DNA of 64,000 bases from assembly GCF_900460535.1 (NCBI RefSeq), contig NZ_UHIL01000001.1, positions 1,240,001 through 1,304,000 of the forward strand, given 5' to 3'. How positions within the stretch are numbered: position 1 is the first letter of the stretch; each line of letters starts with the position of its first letter. The notes below the pieces were generated by a model. The model was given only the letters and a program-made list of their open reading frames with translations, did no database searches and was not told where the DNA came from. Below, piece by piece: positions 29,625 through 38,363 of this stretch. Source of the stretch: Vibrio parahaemolyticus. GTDB taxonomy: Bacteria; Pseudomonadota; Gammaproteobacteria; Enterobacterales; Vibrionaceae. A program made the position numbers and the translations under genes.

Positions 29625-31071
29625 CAACTTATCCATTCTGTTTGTAGCTTCTGAGGTTGAAGGTCTTATTAAAAGTGGTGGCTTGGCAGATGTTGCCAAG
29701 GCACTGCCGGAAGCCCTTCAAAACCTACAGCAAGATGTAAGAATTACGATTCCTGCGTACACCAGTATCGAAAGATTAGCGGACGCAGAAGTTGTGCTAG
29801 AAACAAATCTAACGTCATGGCCGCATACAAAGTATCGAGTTCTATTGCTTACGTTAGGAAACAATCCTGTCTATCTGATTGATTGTGAGCCGTACTTCAA
29901 TCGGCCATCAATGTATGCAGAGAACAACCAAGCGTATACCGATAATGGTGAGCGTTTTGCGTTTTTCAGCGCTGCATGCCTCGACATGTTGCCGAAGCTG
30001 GCGTTTCAACCTGATATCATCCATGCAAATGATTGGCACACAGGGCTGGTTCCGTTTTTGCTTAAGCACAGGTATGGCAATGATCCCTTTTTTGCTCATA
30101 CAAAAAGCGTCATTTCAATTCATAATGCGGTCTTTAAAGGCGTATTTAGTTACGACGACGTACAGTGTTTGCCTGAGTTTCACTGCCGAAACGTTCCCGG
30201 TGCTGCGGTGAGTGCAACGCATATTACTATGCTCAAAGCTGGCGTAATGAATGCCGATAAGATAAATGCAGTCAGCCCAACGTACGCTGAAGAGCTAAAG
30301 ACAGAACTTGGCAGTCATGGAATGGCATGGGAGTTTCAGCAACGAGCAGGGGATCTAGTCGGAATTTTAAATGGTTGCGATTACAGTGCTTGGAATCCGG
30401 AAACTGATGTTTATTTGCCAATGAACTATAGTGCCGACAAACAAAGTATGGTTCTAGGTAAAAACACTTGTAAGCGCGCATTACAGCAGAGGCTAAACCT
30501 TGCTGAAAAAGACGTAGCCATGTTTGGTATGGTTTGTCGTTTGACTCAGCAAAAAGGCGTGCATTACTTGCTGCCGGCTTTGGCGGATTTTTTGAAGCAT
30601 GATGTTCAAGTCGTTGTTGTTGGGACGGGTGATCCCGTTTTGGCTGCACAATTGGAAGAGGTTGCGGCGCAATTCTCTGACAAGTTTGTATTTGTTGAGG
30701 CGTATGACAATGAACTCGCGCATTTAGTTGAAGCTGGTTCGGATTTCTTCTTAATGCCTTCTGAATTCGAACCATGTGGCTTAAATCAGATCTACAGCAT
30801 GGCTTATGGCACCTTACCTATCGTGAGAGGGGTAGGTGGCTTAAAAGACAGTGTGAATGATTACGACGTAGACCCTTGCGACGCTACTGGATTTGTATTT
30901 TATGAACCGACGTCTCAAGCGCTGCTACTTACTATGCTGCGCGCGTTGCTGTTGTATGCGCAAAACCTGACGGAAGTGCAAAGAGTACAACTGCATGCAA
31001 TGCAAAAAGATTTCTGCTGGCGGAAGGCCGCAGAATCGTATTTGCAACTCTATCGTTCAGCGTTAAATTGA
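29614..31071 (+). CDS. glgA: Glycogen synthase (ADP-glucose type)
   Basis: 485 aa GT5 glycosyltransferase that adds ADP-glucose to glycogen. Conserved: SEVEGLIKSGGLADVAKALPEAL (KxGGL), IHANDWHTGLVPFLL, and C-terminal SEFEPCGLNQIYSMAYGTLPIVRGVGGL. The start is taken as TTG 29614, because AAGGAG sits seven bases upstream and MATNNLSILFVASEVE is the usual N-terminus; the ATG at 29569 gives 15 extra residues inside glgC. The TTG start within the end of glgC suggests translational coupling. Confidence 0.95.
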   Translation: MATNNLSILFVASEVEGLIKSGGLADVAKALPEALQNLQQDVRITIPAYTSIERLADAEVVLETNLTSWPHTKYRVLLLTLGNNPVYLIDCEPYFNRPSMYAENNQAYTDNGERFAFFSAACLDMLPKLAFQPDIIHANDWHTGLVPFLLKHRYGNDPFFAHTKSVISIHNAVFKGVFSYDDVQCLPEFHCRNVPGAAVSATHITMLKAGVMNADKINAVSPTYAEELKTELGSHGMAWEFQQRAGDLVGILNGCDYSAWNPETDVYLPMNYSADKQSMVLGKNTCKRALQQRLNLAEKDVAMFGMVCRLTQQKGVHYLLPALADFLKHDVQVVVVGTGDPVLAAQLEEVAAQFSDKFVFVEAYDNELAHLVEAGSDFFLMPSEFEPCGLNQIYSMAYGTLPIVRGVGGLKDSVNDYDVDPCDATGFVFYEPTSQALLLTMLRALLLYAQNLTEVQRVQLHAMQKDFCWRKAAESYLQLYRSALN

Positions 31072-31096
31072 CGCAAGTTTGATAAAAAGTGTAACC

Positions 31097-31122
31097 AAAG
31101 GCACCTATTGAGGTGCCTTTAT
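31097..31122 (+). terminator. glgCA terminator-like hairpin
   Basis: AAAGGCACCT / AGGTGCCTTT with loop ATTG, followed by ATTACC, which is a weak T tail. Confidence 0.7.
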
Positions 31123-31140
31123 TACCTTGGTTTTACGGAG

Positions 31141-31170
31141 TGTGATAGGATTCTGTCACTCTCTATCACA
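31141..31170 (+). promoter_or_regulatory. Inverted repeat upstream of the alpha/beta hydrolase gene
   Basis: TGTGATAG (31141-31148) and CTATCACA (31163-31170) are exact inverse complements 14 bases apart, ending 23 bases before the hydrolase start. It could be an operator. It does not match the CRP consensus because the spacing is too wide. Confidence 0.35.
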
Positions 31171-31193
31171 AAGAATCTTACTTATACTGACTC

Positions 31194-31997
31194 ATGACTC
31201 AGCCACTGCTTTTTCACAAAACCTATCTGCATCCTACTAGTAATGAGTGGGTTGTTTTCGTGCATGGTGCTGGTGGCAGTTCTTCGATATGGTTTAAACA
31301 AATTAAAGCATATAAGCAGCACTTTAATTTGTTGCTGATCGACTTACGAGGACATGGAAAATCCAATCAGCTTTTGAAAGAGTTGATAACTAGTCGTTAC
31401 ACCTTCACGGAAGTGACGCAAGATATATTAAAAGTGCTGGATCACCTAAAAATCCAGTCGGCGCACTTTGTTGGCATGTCGTTGGGTACGATCATTGTTC
31501 GAAATTTAGCGGAGTTGTCTTCTGAAAGAGTTCGTTCGATGGTTTTAGGCGGTGCGGTGACACGCTTGAATACGCGTTCGCAGATTTTGGTTAAGTTGGG
31601 TAACTTCTGTAAACATATCTTGCCTTATATGTGGTTGTATAAGCTGTTTGCCTACATTGTGATGCCGCAACGAAGTCAGCGTGAATCAAGGCATTTGTTT
31701 ATTCGAGAAGCAAAGAAGCTGTGCCAAAAAGAGTTTAAACGCTGGTTTATTCTTGCCGCGGATGTAAACCCATTGATGAAGTACTTCAAAGACAGAGAGT
31801 TACCCATACCGACATTGTATTTGATGGGTGATAGAGACTATATGTTCATCCAACCGGTGAAAGAGATGGTTGCAGCGCATAAGCTCAGTATCTTGCGTGA
31901 AATTCCAAACTGCGGTCATGTCTGCAATGTAGAGCGTCCTGAAGATTTTAACCAACACTCTATCGAATTTATAAAGCAACAAAGTATCGTCGCCTAG
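31194..31997 (+). CDS. Alpha/beta-fold hydrolase
   Basis: 267 aa soluble alpha/beta hydrolase. Oxyanion motif VVFVHGAGGSSSIW (about 20-33); nucleophile elbow GMSLG with Ser96; an Asp in YLMGDRDYMF near 220; and a His in IPNCGHVCNVERP near 245. This is a complete Ser-Asp-His triad. Substrate is unknown; related proteins include esterases and peptidases. The start ATG 31194 has no strong ribosome site. It faces a converging pair of genes with only 41 bases between. Confidence 0.85.
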   Translation: MTQPLLFHKTYLHPTSNEWVVFVHGAGGSSSIWFKQIKAYKQHFNLLLIDLRGHGKSNQLLKELITSRYTFTEVTQDILKVLDHLKIQSAHFVGMSLGTIIVRNLAELSSERVRSMVLGGAVTRLNTRSQILVKLGNFCKHILPYMWLYKLFAYIVMPQRSQRESRHLFIREAKKLCQKEFKRWFILAADVNPLMKYFKDRELPIPTLYLMGDRDYMFIQPVKEMVAAHKLSILREIPNCGHVCNVERPEDFNQHSIEFIKQQSIVA

Positions 31998-32038
31998 CCA
32001 TCAATATAGACACCTGAAATGCGAGAATAGGGGAACGA

Positions 32039-32359
32039 TCATGGCTCCCCAATTTGATATCCACATTGCCAACACGCACCAAACTGTCCTTCGTTGTGTT
32101 CAAGACAATGAGGACATTGCCAGTCTTCATATATGTTGCTTTGTGACTGCTGCCTAAATGCTTCAATAATTGAGTGAGCTTTCAATTGTTGTTCTGGATC
32201 TAATAGCCAAACATAAGGATCAGTATCATCGCCAAAAGGAAGCTCACCTTTCAGACCAAAAAGTCCTTCTCCACGCACCTCACAGCATATATCTTCAGTT
32301 TTTAATAGTTCACATACGATGTGCGCTTCTGCTGGATTTTTCGCGATAAAGATTTTCAT
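32039..32359 (-). CDS. DUF2007-domain protein with C-terminal zinc ribbon
   Basis: 106 aa cytoplasmic protein. Residues 1-70 (MKIFIAKNPAEAHIVCELLKTEDI, followed by a YVWLLDPEQQLKA segment) match the DUF2007 'putative signal transducing protein' fold. The C-terminus holds two CxxC pairs (CPHC and CWQC), which should bind zinc. The start at 32359 is taken because the ATG overlaps the stop of the upstream TVP38 gene by one base (TGATG); the longer TTG adds one residue. Function unknown. Confidence 0.8.
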   Translation of the reverse strand: MKIFIAKNPAEAHIVCELLKTEDICCEVRGEGLFGLKGELPFGDDTDPYVWLLDPEQQLKAHSIIEAFRQQSQSNIYEDWQCPHCLEHNEGQFGACWQCGYQIGEP

Positions 32360-33051
32360 CAAATACTGCCATTTGGCTGAGTAGGGGTTGGCCTGACCTT
32401 ATTCATAACCCATTTTACGAGTATTGGAAACAGCCCCAGCAAAGCAAAAGATGCTAATACAGTCGGGGATACGATACCAGAAAGGCTATCAATGGTTGCT
32501 AACTGAGTACCAGCGTTAAGGTAAACGGCAGTACCAGGGAGCATGCCTATTTGACTGGTTAAATAAAAGCGCGCAATGCTCATAGGTGTTAATCCCATCA
32601 GTAGGTTGATGAGGAAAAATGGGAACACTGGAATCAAGCGCAAAGAAAACAGATAAAACGCGCCATCCTTTTTTACTCCTTGGTTAATCGCAACAAGCTT
32701 TTCCCCAAATCTCGATTGAACCCAATCCCTAAGCAAATATCGGCTACTCAAAAAAGCTAAGGTCGCACCGATCGTACTGGCAAAAGAAACCAAAAGTAAG
32801 CTAAACCAAAACCCAAACAAAGCTGCGCCTAGCAAAGTAACCACTGCTGCTCCGGGAATAGAAAATGCGGTAATCGCAACATACGCTAAAAAATACACCG
32901 TGGCGGCATAGACGATGTTGGCTTCGATGAATGAATTGAGTGCTTCTTGCTGCGCTTTTGCGTTGTCAAGCGTTAGATATTGACCAAAATTAGCGCCTAA
33001 CAAAAGAATGGTGGCAACAAGTATCAGTCCAAAGATAAGTTTTTTATTCAT
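32359..33051 (-). CDS. TVP38/TMEM64 family membrane protein
   Basis: 230 aa inner-membrane protein of the SNARE-associated/DedA-like (VTT) superfamily. One N-terminal membrane segment (residues 6-24), then the VTT domain: FSIPGAAVVTLLGAALFGFWFSLLLVSFASTIGATLAFLSSRYLLRD and RLIPVFPFFLINLLMGLTPMS. The superfamily is linked to lipid scrambling or transport; the role here is not known. GGAGCACAC precedes the ATG. The DUF2007 gene is coupled downstream. Confidence 0.88.
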   Translation of the reverse strand: MNKKLIFGLILVATILLLGANFGQYLTLDNAKAQQEALNSFIEANIVYAATVYFLAYVAITAFSIPGAAVVTLLGAALFGFWFSLLLVSFASTIGATLAFLSSRYLLRDWVQSRFGEKLVAINQGVKKDGAFYLFSLRLIPVFPFFLINLLMGLTPMSIARFYLTSQIGMLPGTAVYLNAGTQLATIDSLSGIVSPTVLASFALLGLFPILVKWVMNKVRPTPTQPNGSI

Positions 33052-33206
33052 GTGTGCTCCGTTTCTATATCTAGGCTACCGCTTAAAGTATTCATACTGA
33101 ATGTTGTTTTAACAATCTCGTTATCGAAACTAAGTCGTGGCGCTGAAGATACGGGGGTTTTGGGATTTACAAAGGAGTAGACACGAGGGGAGCTATAAAA
33201 ATTTCA

Positions 33207-33236
33207 TAAAAAAACCGCAGTTCACACTGCGGCTTT
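33207..33236 (-). terminator. tfoY terminator
   Basis: On the minus strand, AAAGCCGCAG pairs with CTGCGGTTTT around TGTGAA (one G-U pair), followed by more T. Confidence 0.85.
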
Positions 33237-33262
33237 AGTCGATAGATTAGAGCAGACTTCTG

Positions 33263-33853
33263 TTACGAAAGGCCATTCATTAATTCTTCACGACGAGACT
33301 GGGGAACCACACTCCAGTGTGTGCCGTTAATAGCACCTTCTAAGGCCCAAAGTAGCTCAAGGCTAACTGTGGTGGAGTGCGTGTCTCTGATCGCTTTATA
33401 AGCACTTAGTGCGCCTTCTTCTTCAAGTTGAGCAACAGAATCAATACCCGCTTTCTTAAGCATTCTTTCTGTAGCCAATCTCAGATTTGGCAGATCTTTC
33501 AAGCGATTAGGCTTAGTGCTCGCTTGTTGTTCTTTCTCAAGTTTGGCGTTTTCTAAGGATTTTTTCGCTACTTCAATTAAGCGATCGCTAGATTCCCATA
33601 GTTCGCTGGAAATAGCGTAGTACTTAGTAACGACTGGGAAGCCACGTTTTTTATAAACGTAAGGCTTTAGACCCTGTGTCTCGAAGTCAGATGAAGTTTG
33701 TTGGTCTGCTCGTATATGAAGCTGGTTGTTTACCACTAGTGCAAACATCGTTTCATCAGCGAAAAGTCCGAAGCCACCAAACATTGAGCGCGACTTGATA
33801 GTACCAAGTGCCTCAAATAGCTTCATAGAGTCTTTGAGTATCGGTTTATCCAT
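33263..33853 (-). CDS. tfoY: TfoX/Sxy family regulator TfoY
   Basis: 196 aa TfoX-family protein. The N-terminal TfoX domain has [21 protein letters not shown] and [16 protein letters not shown]; the C-terminal TfoX_C domain has [35 protein letters not shown]. It is named TfoY rather than TfoX because a cyclic-di-GMP riboswitch precedes it, and because its neighbours purR-torD-torR are those of V. cholerae VC1722 (tfoY). In V. cholerae TfoY promotes type VI secretion and motility at low c-di-GMP. There is no strong ribosome site before ATG 33853. Confidence 0.93.
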   Translation of the reverse strand: MDKPILKDSMKLFEALGTIKSRSMFGGFGLFADETMFALVVNNQLHIRADQQTSSDFETQGLKPYVYKKRGFPVVTKYYAISSELWESSDRLIEVAKKSLENAKLEKEQQASTKPNRLKDLPNLRLATERMLKKAGIDSVAQLEEEGALSAYKAIRDTHSTTVSLELLWALEGAINGTHWSVVPQSRREELMNGLS

Positions 33854-33971
33854 GTTTTGTTATCTCGGTGTAATTAATATTACGCCACCAAAAGTCAGGT
33901 CCGAGAGAGTAGCAAACGTGCGCAAAGGCAATGTCATTAAAGGGTAAAGACATTGGTTGCACACTTGCCAT
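33846..33971 (-). other. Possible upstream ORF in the tfoY leader
   Basis: A 41-codon frame starts at ATG 33971, within the 3' end of the riboswitch, with GCGGGG seven bases before it as a possible ribosome site. It ends at TAA 33848-33846, overlapping the tfoY start (ATGGATAA). The peptide has no known match that I recognise. Translation is unproven; see findings. Confidence 0.3.
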
Positions 33972-34061
33972 CGGTAACCCCGCTACCTTCCATATACTAC
34001 TATGGTTCAGGCCGGAGGCTTTGCGTCCCACCCTTTCGGATGGTTTGCCCTGTGCGTGACC
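33968..34061 (-). promoter_or_regulatory. Cyclic-di-GMP riboswitch, class I (GEMM-I)
   Basis: Minus-strand RNA begins GUCACGCACAGGGCAAACC and continues with the GAAA tetraloop hairpin (CCGAAAGG), GGGACGCAAAGCCUCCGGCC and the final GGUAGCGGGGUUACCGAUGG. These are the conserved GEMM-I core, tetraloop and tetraloop receptor, nearly the same as Vc2 of V. cholerae, which also precedes tfoY. It senses cyclic di-GMP and controls tfoY. The mode of control (transcription or translation) is not decided by the sequence. Confidence 0.95.
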
Positions 34062-34289
34062 AGATGAGGATACTTCGTATATTGAATTAACATCACACTT
34101 TAGATTTTAAAACGTGATCTTGATTCAATAAATAATGCCATTTTGTGCATGGGTACTCATAATTGAGAATTGTATTTAATGTTTGAAAAGAAGCGGGAAT
34201 TAATAATTCACATGTAAAGAAAACAGTAACTTATGGAAGTTATTGTTTTTAAGAATGAGGCAAAGTGTGCGGGAAGTGTTATTTTTTTA

Positions 34290-34317
34290 ATAAAAAAAAG
34301 CGCCCCTAAGGGCGCTT
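34290..34317 (-). terminator. purR terminator
   Basis: AAGCGCCC / GGGCGCTT stem (34298-34317) with loop CTAA; on the minus strand a run of eight T follows. Confidence 0.9.
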
Positions 34318-34325
34318 GTGTTCAT

Positions 34326-35330
34326 TTAATTAAGTTTCTTAACGGTGTTGCGGATAACAATCTCTGGTTGCATCTCGAACACACGCTTTTCGTGTTCTTT
34401 ATCTTTAATGCGTTCAAGTAGGATCTCAAACGCATTTTTACCCACACGACGTTTAGGTTGGTGAATCGTTGTTAGCGGTGGTGAGAAGTACTCTGCAAGT
34501 TCAATGTTGTCGTAACCGATAACAGAAACGTCATCTGGAACCTTGATGCCGTTTTGTTGCAGACGGCTCATTAAGCCAAGTGCCATGGTATCGTTAAAAC
34601 AGAATACTGCAGTAGGGCGTTTTTCCATCGCGGTGATCTTGTCTGCAACCAGTACCGCAGTATCGCATTCAAAGTTACCTTCAAGAATCCAATCTTCATT
34701 GATTGGCAGTTTTGCTTCAGCCATGGCACGACGGAAACCAGCGATACGCTCTTGGCAAGCAAGTTTCTCAAAGTGACCACTCAGGCAGGCGATGTCAGTG
34801 TGGCCGTTATCGATAAGATATTTAGTTGCTAGGTAGCCACCTTCTTCAGAGTTATCGATGATCTTGTCCGCACGAGAACTCTCTGGGCCCCAATCCATCA
34901 CAACTTTCGGGATGTCTGAATGACGATCTAACATCTCTTTTAGTTCTTCGGTTAGATCTGAACACATCACCAAAATGCCATCTACACGTTTCTCAGCAAG
35001 CATGCGGATGTAGTCGCGCTGTTTCTCGTAGATGCCGCCAGTATTACACAAGATCAATGTGTAACCTTGACGGTAGCAGTAACTTTCTACACCGTCGATC
35101 ACTTCAGAGAAGAATAGGTTAGTTGACTGTGTTACCAACATACCAATAGTACGAGTTGAGTTGCATTTTAAACTACGAGCAACTGCGCTTGGTGCGTAGT
35201 TAAGCTCATCAACCGCTTTCATTACTTTTTCTTGGGTTGCTTCTGCAACAAAACGTGTCTTATTAATAACGTGCGAAACTGTGGTAGTAGAAACGCCGGC
35301 TAAGCGAGCAACGTCTTTTATAGTGGCCAT
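34326..35330 (-). CDS. purR: HTH-type purine repressor PurR
   Basis: 334 aa LacI-family repressor; with hypoxanthine or guanine bound it represses purine synthesis genes. N-terminal [31 protein letters not shown], followed by hinge [10 protein letters not shown]. The effector domain resembles E. coli PurR (LLxxxxSEYFxEVIDGVE-type start, [36 protein letters not shown]). AGGACATC precedes the ATG. A PurR-box-like site at 35585-35600 suggests autoregulation. Confidence 0.95.
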   Translation of the reverse strand: MATIKDVARLAGVSTTTVSHVINKTRFVAEATQEKVMKAVDELNYAPSAVARSLKCNSTRTIGMLVTQSTNLFFSEVIDGVESYCYRQGYTLILCNTGGIYEKQRDYIRMLAEKRVDGILVMCSDLTEELKEMLDRHSDIPKVVMDWGPESSRADKIIDNSEEGGYLATKYLIDNGHTDIACLSGHFEKLACQERIAGFRRAMAEAKLPINEDWILEGNFECDTAVLVADKITAMEKRPTAVFCFNDTMALGLMSRLQQNGIKVPDDVSVIGYDNIELAEYFSPPLTTIHQPKRRVGKNAFEILLERIKDKEHEKRVFEMQPEIVIRNTVKKLN

Positions 35331-35540
35331 AAATGATGTCCTGTATCGAGCTACTTAATACCGTAGTGAATACAACCATACGCTTAGTTTTTTGCGCAAA
35401 CTAAACACCACAACAACAGTAGTGTCTATTCTAGTAGGCAGCGGTTGTACCGAAATCGGTATAAAAAGATTTGTAGCAACTTGGTTGAAGGTACTCGGCT
35501 TCCTATTAAATATGAGGAAGTGGTCATCAACCTATTAATA

Positions 35541-35571
35541 AAAAACAAAAACCGCTATATTTCAGCGGTTT
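35541..35571 (-). terminator. Terminator-like hairpin upstream of purR
   Basis: AAACCGCT (35549-35556) and AGCGGTTT (35564-35571) pair around ATATTTC. On the minus strand it is followed by TTTGTTTTT. It lies 210 bases before the purR start and may attenuate a purR transcript or end a short RNA. Confidence 0.6.
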
Positions 35572-35584
35572 ACATATAAATCAT

Positions 35585-35600
35585 ATTTAATCGTTTGCGT
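35585..35600 (-). promoter_or_regulatory. Putative PurR operator
   Basis: The minus strand reads ACGCAAACGATTAAAT. The first nine bases, ACGCAAACG, equal the PurR consensus ACGCAAACGTTTTCNT; the second half is weaker. Autoregulation of purR is known in E. coli. Confidence 0.5.
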
Positions 35601-35721
35601 TCACATTTTAGCCCTATGTGGGCTGACTGGCAATATTTTCAGCAAGAGTTTTGTGTATTTGAAGTCACATTTTGACTGCTAAATGAACGAACGTCTTTGA
35701 GCCAGATTAAAAGCAAGCGAA

Positions 35722-35758
35722 TAAAATAGGGAGCCCGACAGGCAGGCTCCCTAAAAAT
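35722..35758. terminator. torD terminator
   Basis: TAGGGAGCC (35727-35735) / GGCTCCCTA (35745-35753), loop CGACAGGCA; on the minus strand TTTTATT follows. Confidence 0.85.
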
Positions 35759-35767
35759 AGGCGGTGA

Positions 35768-36415
35768 TTATTCACCAAGAAGGTAAGCGCTGTCCAGTTT
35801 ACAAAATGCAATTAATAGTTGCGCAACGCTTAAGTAGAAGCCAAATTCATCAAATTGCTTACATTTTTCAGCAAATTTTGGCAACCAAGACATGAGTTGA
35901 TTTTGGATGAAATCGTTTTGTTTAACGAAAGCCTCTTCCATATGTTTTTCTTGCTCTAACTCATTTGAGCGAATGATCATGTTGCCCAAAAAGTCCAATT
36001 CAACAGCAAGATGGTCTGCTGGTTCTTTGAGGTTTTCGTCTACCTGAACCCCAAAATCTGCCATCAGTTTTTCCATCTCTTCTGCAGGTTTGTCATTGAG
36101 CAAGCCTGATTCACCAATGTACATAGAAGCGTACGGTAGTGACCCATACTTATCTGTTTTTAAGAACAGCTCGCAAAAATCTGCTGCAAGTTCTAGTTGA
36201 GCATCATTGCGGTCTTGGAGTCGGTTTAGGGCATCAACTAGGCTATCAACGGCTGGCTTGAGTGATTCGTTCTCACCTAAGCCCGCTAAAAAACTGCGAA
36301 TTTCAACACTGTGGTAGGTTTCTAGTTCTTTTTCGCTGAGTTCTTTAGCGAATAAGCTCGAAAACCACCAGTAAATTTCAGCACGCTTTTCATTAAAAGC
36401 TTTCACTTCTTGCAT
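35768..36415 (-). CDS. torD: TMAO reductase maturation chaperone TorD
   Basis: 215 aa all-helical chaperone of the TorD/DmsD family, which binds apo-TorA before molybdenum cofactor insertion and twin-arginine export. Visible: [18 protein letters not shown], the family [13 protein letters not shown] segment, and [17 protein letters not shown] (E(P)xDHxxxE(L) motif). AGGAG precedes the ATG. It is divergent from torR; torA, torC, torS and torT are not in the window. Confidence 0.93.
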   Translation of the reverse strand: MQEVKAFNEKRAEIYWWFSSLFAKELSEKELETYHSVEIRSFLAGLGENESLKPAVDSLVDALNRLQDRNDAQLELAADFCELFLKTDKYGSLPYASMYIGESGLLNDKPAEEMEKLMADFGVQVDENLKEPADHLAVELDFLGNMIIRSNELEQEKHMEEAFVKQNDFIQNQLMSWLPKFAEKCKQFDEFGFYLSVAQLLIAFCKLDSAYLLGE

Positions 36416-36680
36416 TTTTGGCTCCTGAAGGATGCTTCGAGTATTGCATCATAAAGTCAATTAGGGATATCCCCTAAGTGTAATCAAATAAGATGAATAG
36501 CAGTAACTATAATTATTGTTGATTATGTTGAATTGTGTGCACTTATTAACAGTGATGGGCAAGCTTGTTTTGAATCAATAAAAACGCTAAATCTTGCTTT
36601 TTAATGTATCTATGACTAGAAATGTTACTAGTTATGAATAGAATACGTCTTGGATAATAAGAAGACAGAAAGTGGTGTAA

Positions 36681-37394
36681 ATGAGCTATCACGTATTAGT
36701 CGTAGAAGATGATGTTGTAACTCGTAGTAAGCTTGCGGGATATTTCCAAAATGAAGGTTACAAAGTTAGCGAAGCAGAAAGTGGCGCGGAGATGCGCGAA
36801 GTTCTGCAAGGCGGTGATGTCGACCTTATTATGTTGGATATTAACTTGCCGGGCGAAGACGGCCTAATGCTTACGCGTGAGCTACGCAGTCAATCAGACA
36901 TCGGCATCATATTGGTAACAGGACGCACGGATAGCATCGACAAAATCGTAGGCCTAGAGATGGGTGCAGACGATTATGTGACAAAGCCTTTTGAACTAAG
37001 GGAATTACTAGTTCGAGTTAAAAATCTACTGTGGCGCATTTCTGCGGCACGAAGTGGAGCAAGTAAAGCGGCAAGCGAAACAAACGATGAACACATTGTT
37101 CGCTTTGGTGAGTGGACATTCGATATTCAGCGTCGAGCACTTAGCCGTAATGGTGAGCCAGTAAAACTAACCAAAGCAGAATATGAGCTTTTGGTGGCGT
37201 TATCGTCTTACCCGAATCAAGTGCTGAGTCGTGAACGTATTTTGAATATGATCAGTCATCGAGTTGATGCTCCAAATGATCGTACGATCGATGTTCTTAT
37301 CCGACGCATGCGCGCTAAGATGGAGTTTGATCCTAAGAACCCACAAATTTTTGTGACCGTTCACGGTGAAGGCTATATGTTCGCAGGTGATTAA
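36681..37394 (+). CDS. torR: TorR-like response regulator
   Basis: 237 aa OmpR/PhoB-class response regulator. Receiver domain with acidic pocket VVEDD, phospho-acceptor Asp53 in MLDINLPG, and Lys in VTKPFEL. C-terminal winged helix with LTKAEYELLVALSSYPNQVLSRERIL and DRTIDVLIRRMRAKM. It resembles TorR, which activates TMAO respiration with the TorS kinase. The name rests on adjacency to torD and on likeness to TorR. No TorS in the window. Confidence 0.9.
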   Translation: MSYHVLVVEDDVVTRSKLAGYFQNEGYKVSEAESGAEMREVLQGGDVDLIMLDINLPGEDGLMLTRELRSQSDIGIILVTGRTDSIDKIVGLEMGADDYVTKPFELRELLVRVKNLLWRISAARSGASKAASETNDEHIVRFGEWTFDIQRRALSRNGEPVKLTKAEYELLVALSSYPNQVLSRERILNMISHRVDAPNDRTIDVLIRRMRAKMEFDPKNPQIFVTVHGEGYMFAGD

Positions 37395-37418
37395 TCACCA
37401 TCAGACAAGCAGTAAAGA

Positions 37419-37447
37419 AAAAGGAGAGCCAATGCTCTCCTTTTTTG
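37419..37447. terminator. Bidirectional terminator between torR and elyC
   Basis: AAAGGAGAGC / GCTCTCCTTT with loop CAAT, then TTT. Confidence 0.85.
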
Positions 37448-37463
37448 TGTTTATAAATCGGGT

Positions 37464-38249
37464 TTATTCCGCTTCCACCATCGGCGTTTGCCCTACGGTG
37501 TCACGCAGTCTTTGCCAAACGCTACCAAGGTATTCATGCCAAAACAGTTCAGTTTGCTCAAGGTAGCGAGCTTTAGGTGAATACTTGTCCCACGGTTGGC
37601 TAACTTCGTCTATCGCTAAGAAATTCGTTGGAGCAGGGATGGGTTTAATTCCAGCTGCGTTAAACTCGTACAGCGCACGGCTCATGTGGCTCGCTGACGT
37701 GACTAGCACAATCTCTTTTTGTTGAACAAAAGCGGCGGCTTGTCTTGCTTCTTCCCACGTGTCTTTTGCGTCTTCTAACAAAATAATGTCGGATTTTGCA
37801 ACACCTAATGCCAAAGCAACGTTTGCCATCATACGAGCATGGCTGATCTCAGAGCCACCATCATAACCAGATAAAATTAGCTTTGCGCCTGGGTACATAC
37901 GCAAAATACGAATGCCTTCCGTTAATCGCATCAACGCCGCGCGGCTTAATTGCGATGTTGGTGGAATTTCGTCATCGACCACGTGACCATTACCCAGCAC
38001 CATAACGTAGTCAATGGTACCTGACACAGGTAAAAAGGCCTTATGCTCGCGCTCAAGTGGCATGAGAAGCTTGGTTGAAACAGGTTGGAAGGCAACTAGA
38101 AAAAGGCCAACAAAAGAGAACAGAACAACGAAGCAGCCAGTTTTACGTTTTGTGGTAAAACTAATGAGAGCAAGACCTAACAAGCCTATCAGTAGCAATG
38201 CCGGAAGCGGCATAAGCAAGGCTGACATTACTTTTTTCAGCTCAAACAT
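37464..38249 (-). CDS. elyC: Envelope biogenesis factor ElyC
   Basis: 261 aa protein with two N-terminal membrane segments (about 8-30 and 38-56) and a periplasmic DUF218/YdcF-like domain: VMVLGNGHVVDDEIPPTSQLSRAALMRLTEGIRILRMYP, LILSGYDGGSEISHARMM and LVTSASHMSRALYEF. E. coli ElyC (YcbC) is needed for peptidoglycan synthesis at low temperature. The elyC-cmoM-mukFEB neighbourhood is that of E. coli, which supports the call. Confidence 0.92.
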   Translation of the reverse strand: MFELKKVMSALLMPLPALLLIGLLGLALISFTTKRKTGCFVVLFSFVGLFLVAFQPVSTKLLMPLEREHKAFLPVSGTIDYVMVLGNGHVVDDEIPPTSQLSRAALMRLTEGIRILRMYPGAKLILSGYDGGSEISHARMMANVALALGVAKSDIILLEDAKDTWEEARQAAAFVQQKEIVLVTSASHMSRALYEFNAAGIKPIPAPTNFLAIDEVSQPWDKYSPKARYLEQTELFWHEYLGSVWQRLRDTVGQTPMVEAE

Positions 38250-38363
38250 ACATAAATAGTCCGAAAAAACATCAATTGATAATAAAAATGAGGGTGACCC
38301 TCTTTATTCCTGCTTTCCTTGTGCCAGAATAGCGGCACAATCCGATATGATAACTCAGCAGAA

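Larger units (their letters stand above)
33854..34325. other. purR-tfoY intergenic region
   Basis: About 470 bases on the tfoY side of purR. In minus-strand order it holds the purR terminator (34290-34317), an AAACAGTAACT / AGTTATTGTTT hairpin (34221-34248), AT-rich promoter-like sequence, the riboswitch (33968-34061), and 114 bases down to the tfoY start. Confidence 0.6.
35331..35767. other. torD-purR intergenic region
   Basis: About 440 bases containing the torD terminator (35722-35758), a PurR-box-like site (35585-35600), a minus-strand terminator-like hairpin (35541-35571), and the palindrome TACCGA-AA-TCGGTA (35448-35461). The purR promoter must lie here. No ORF seen. Confidence 0.5.
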
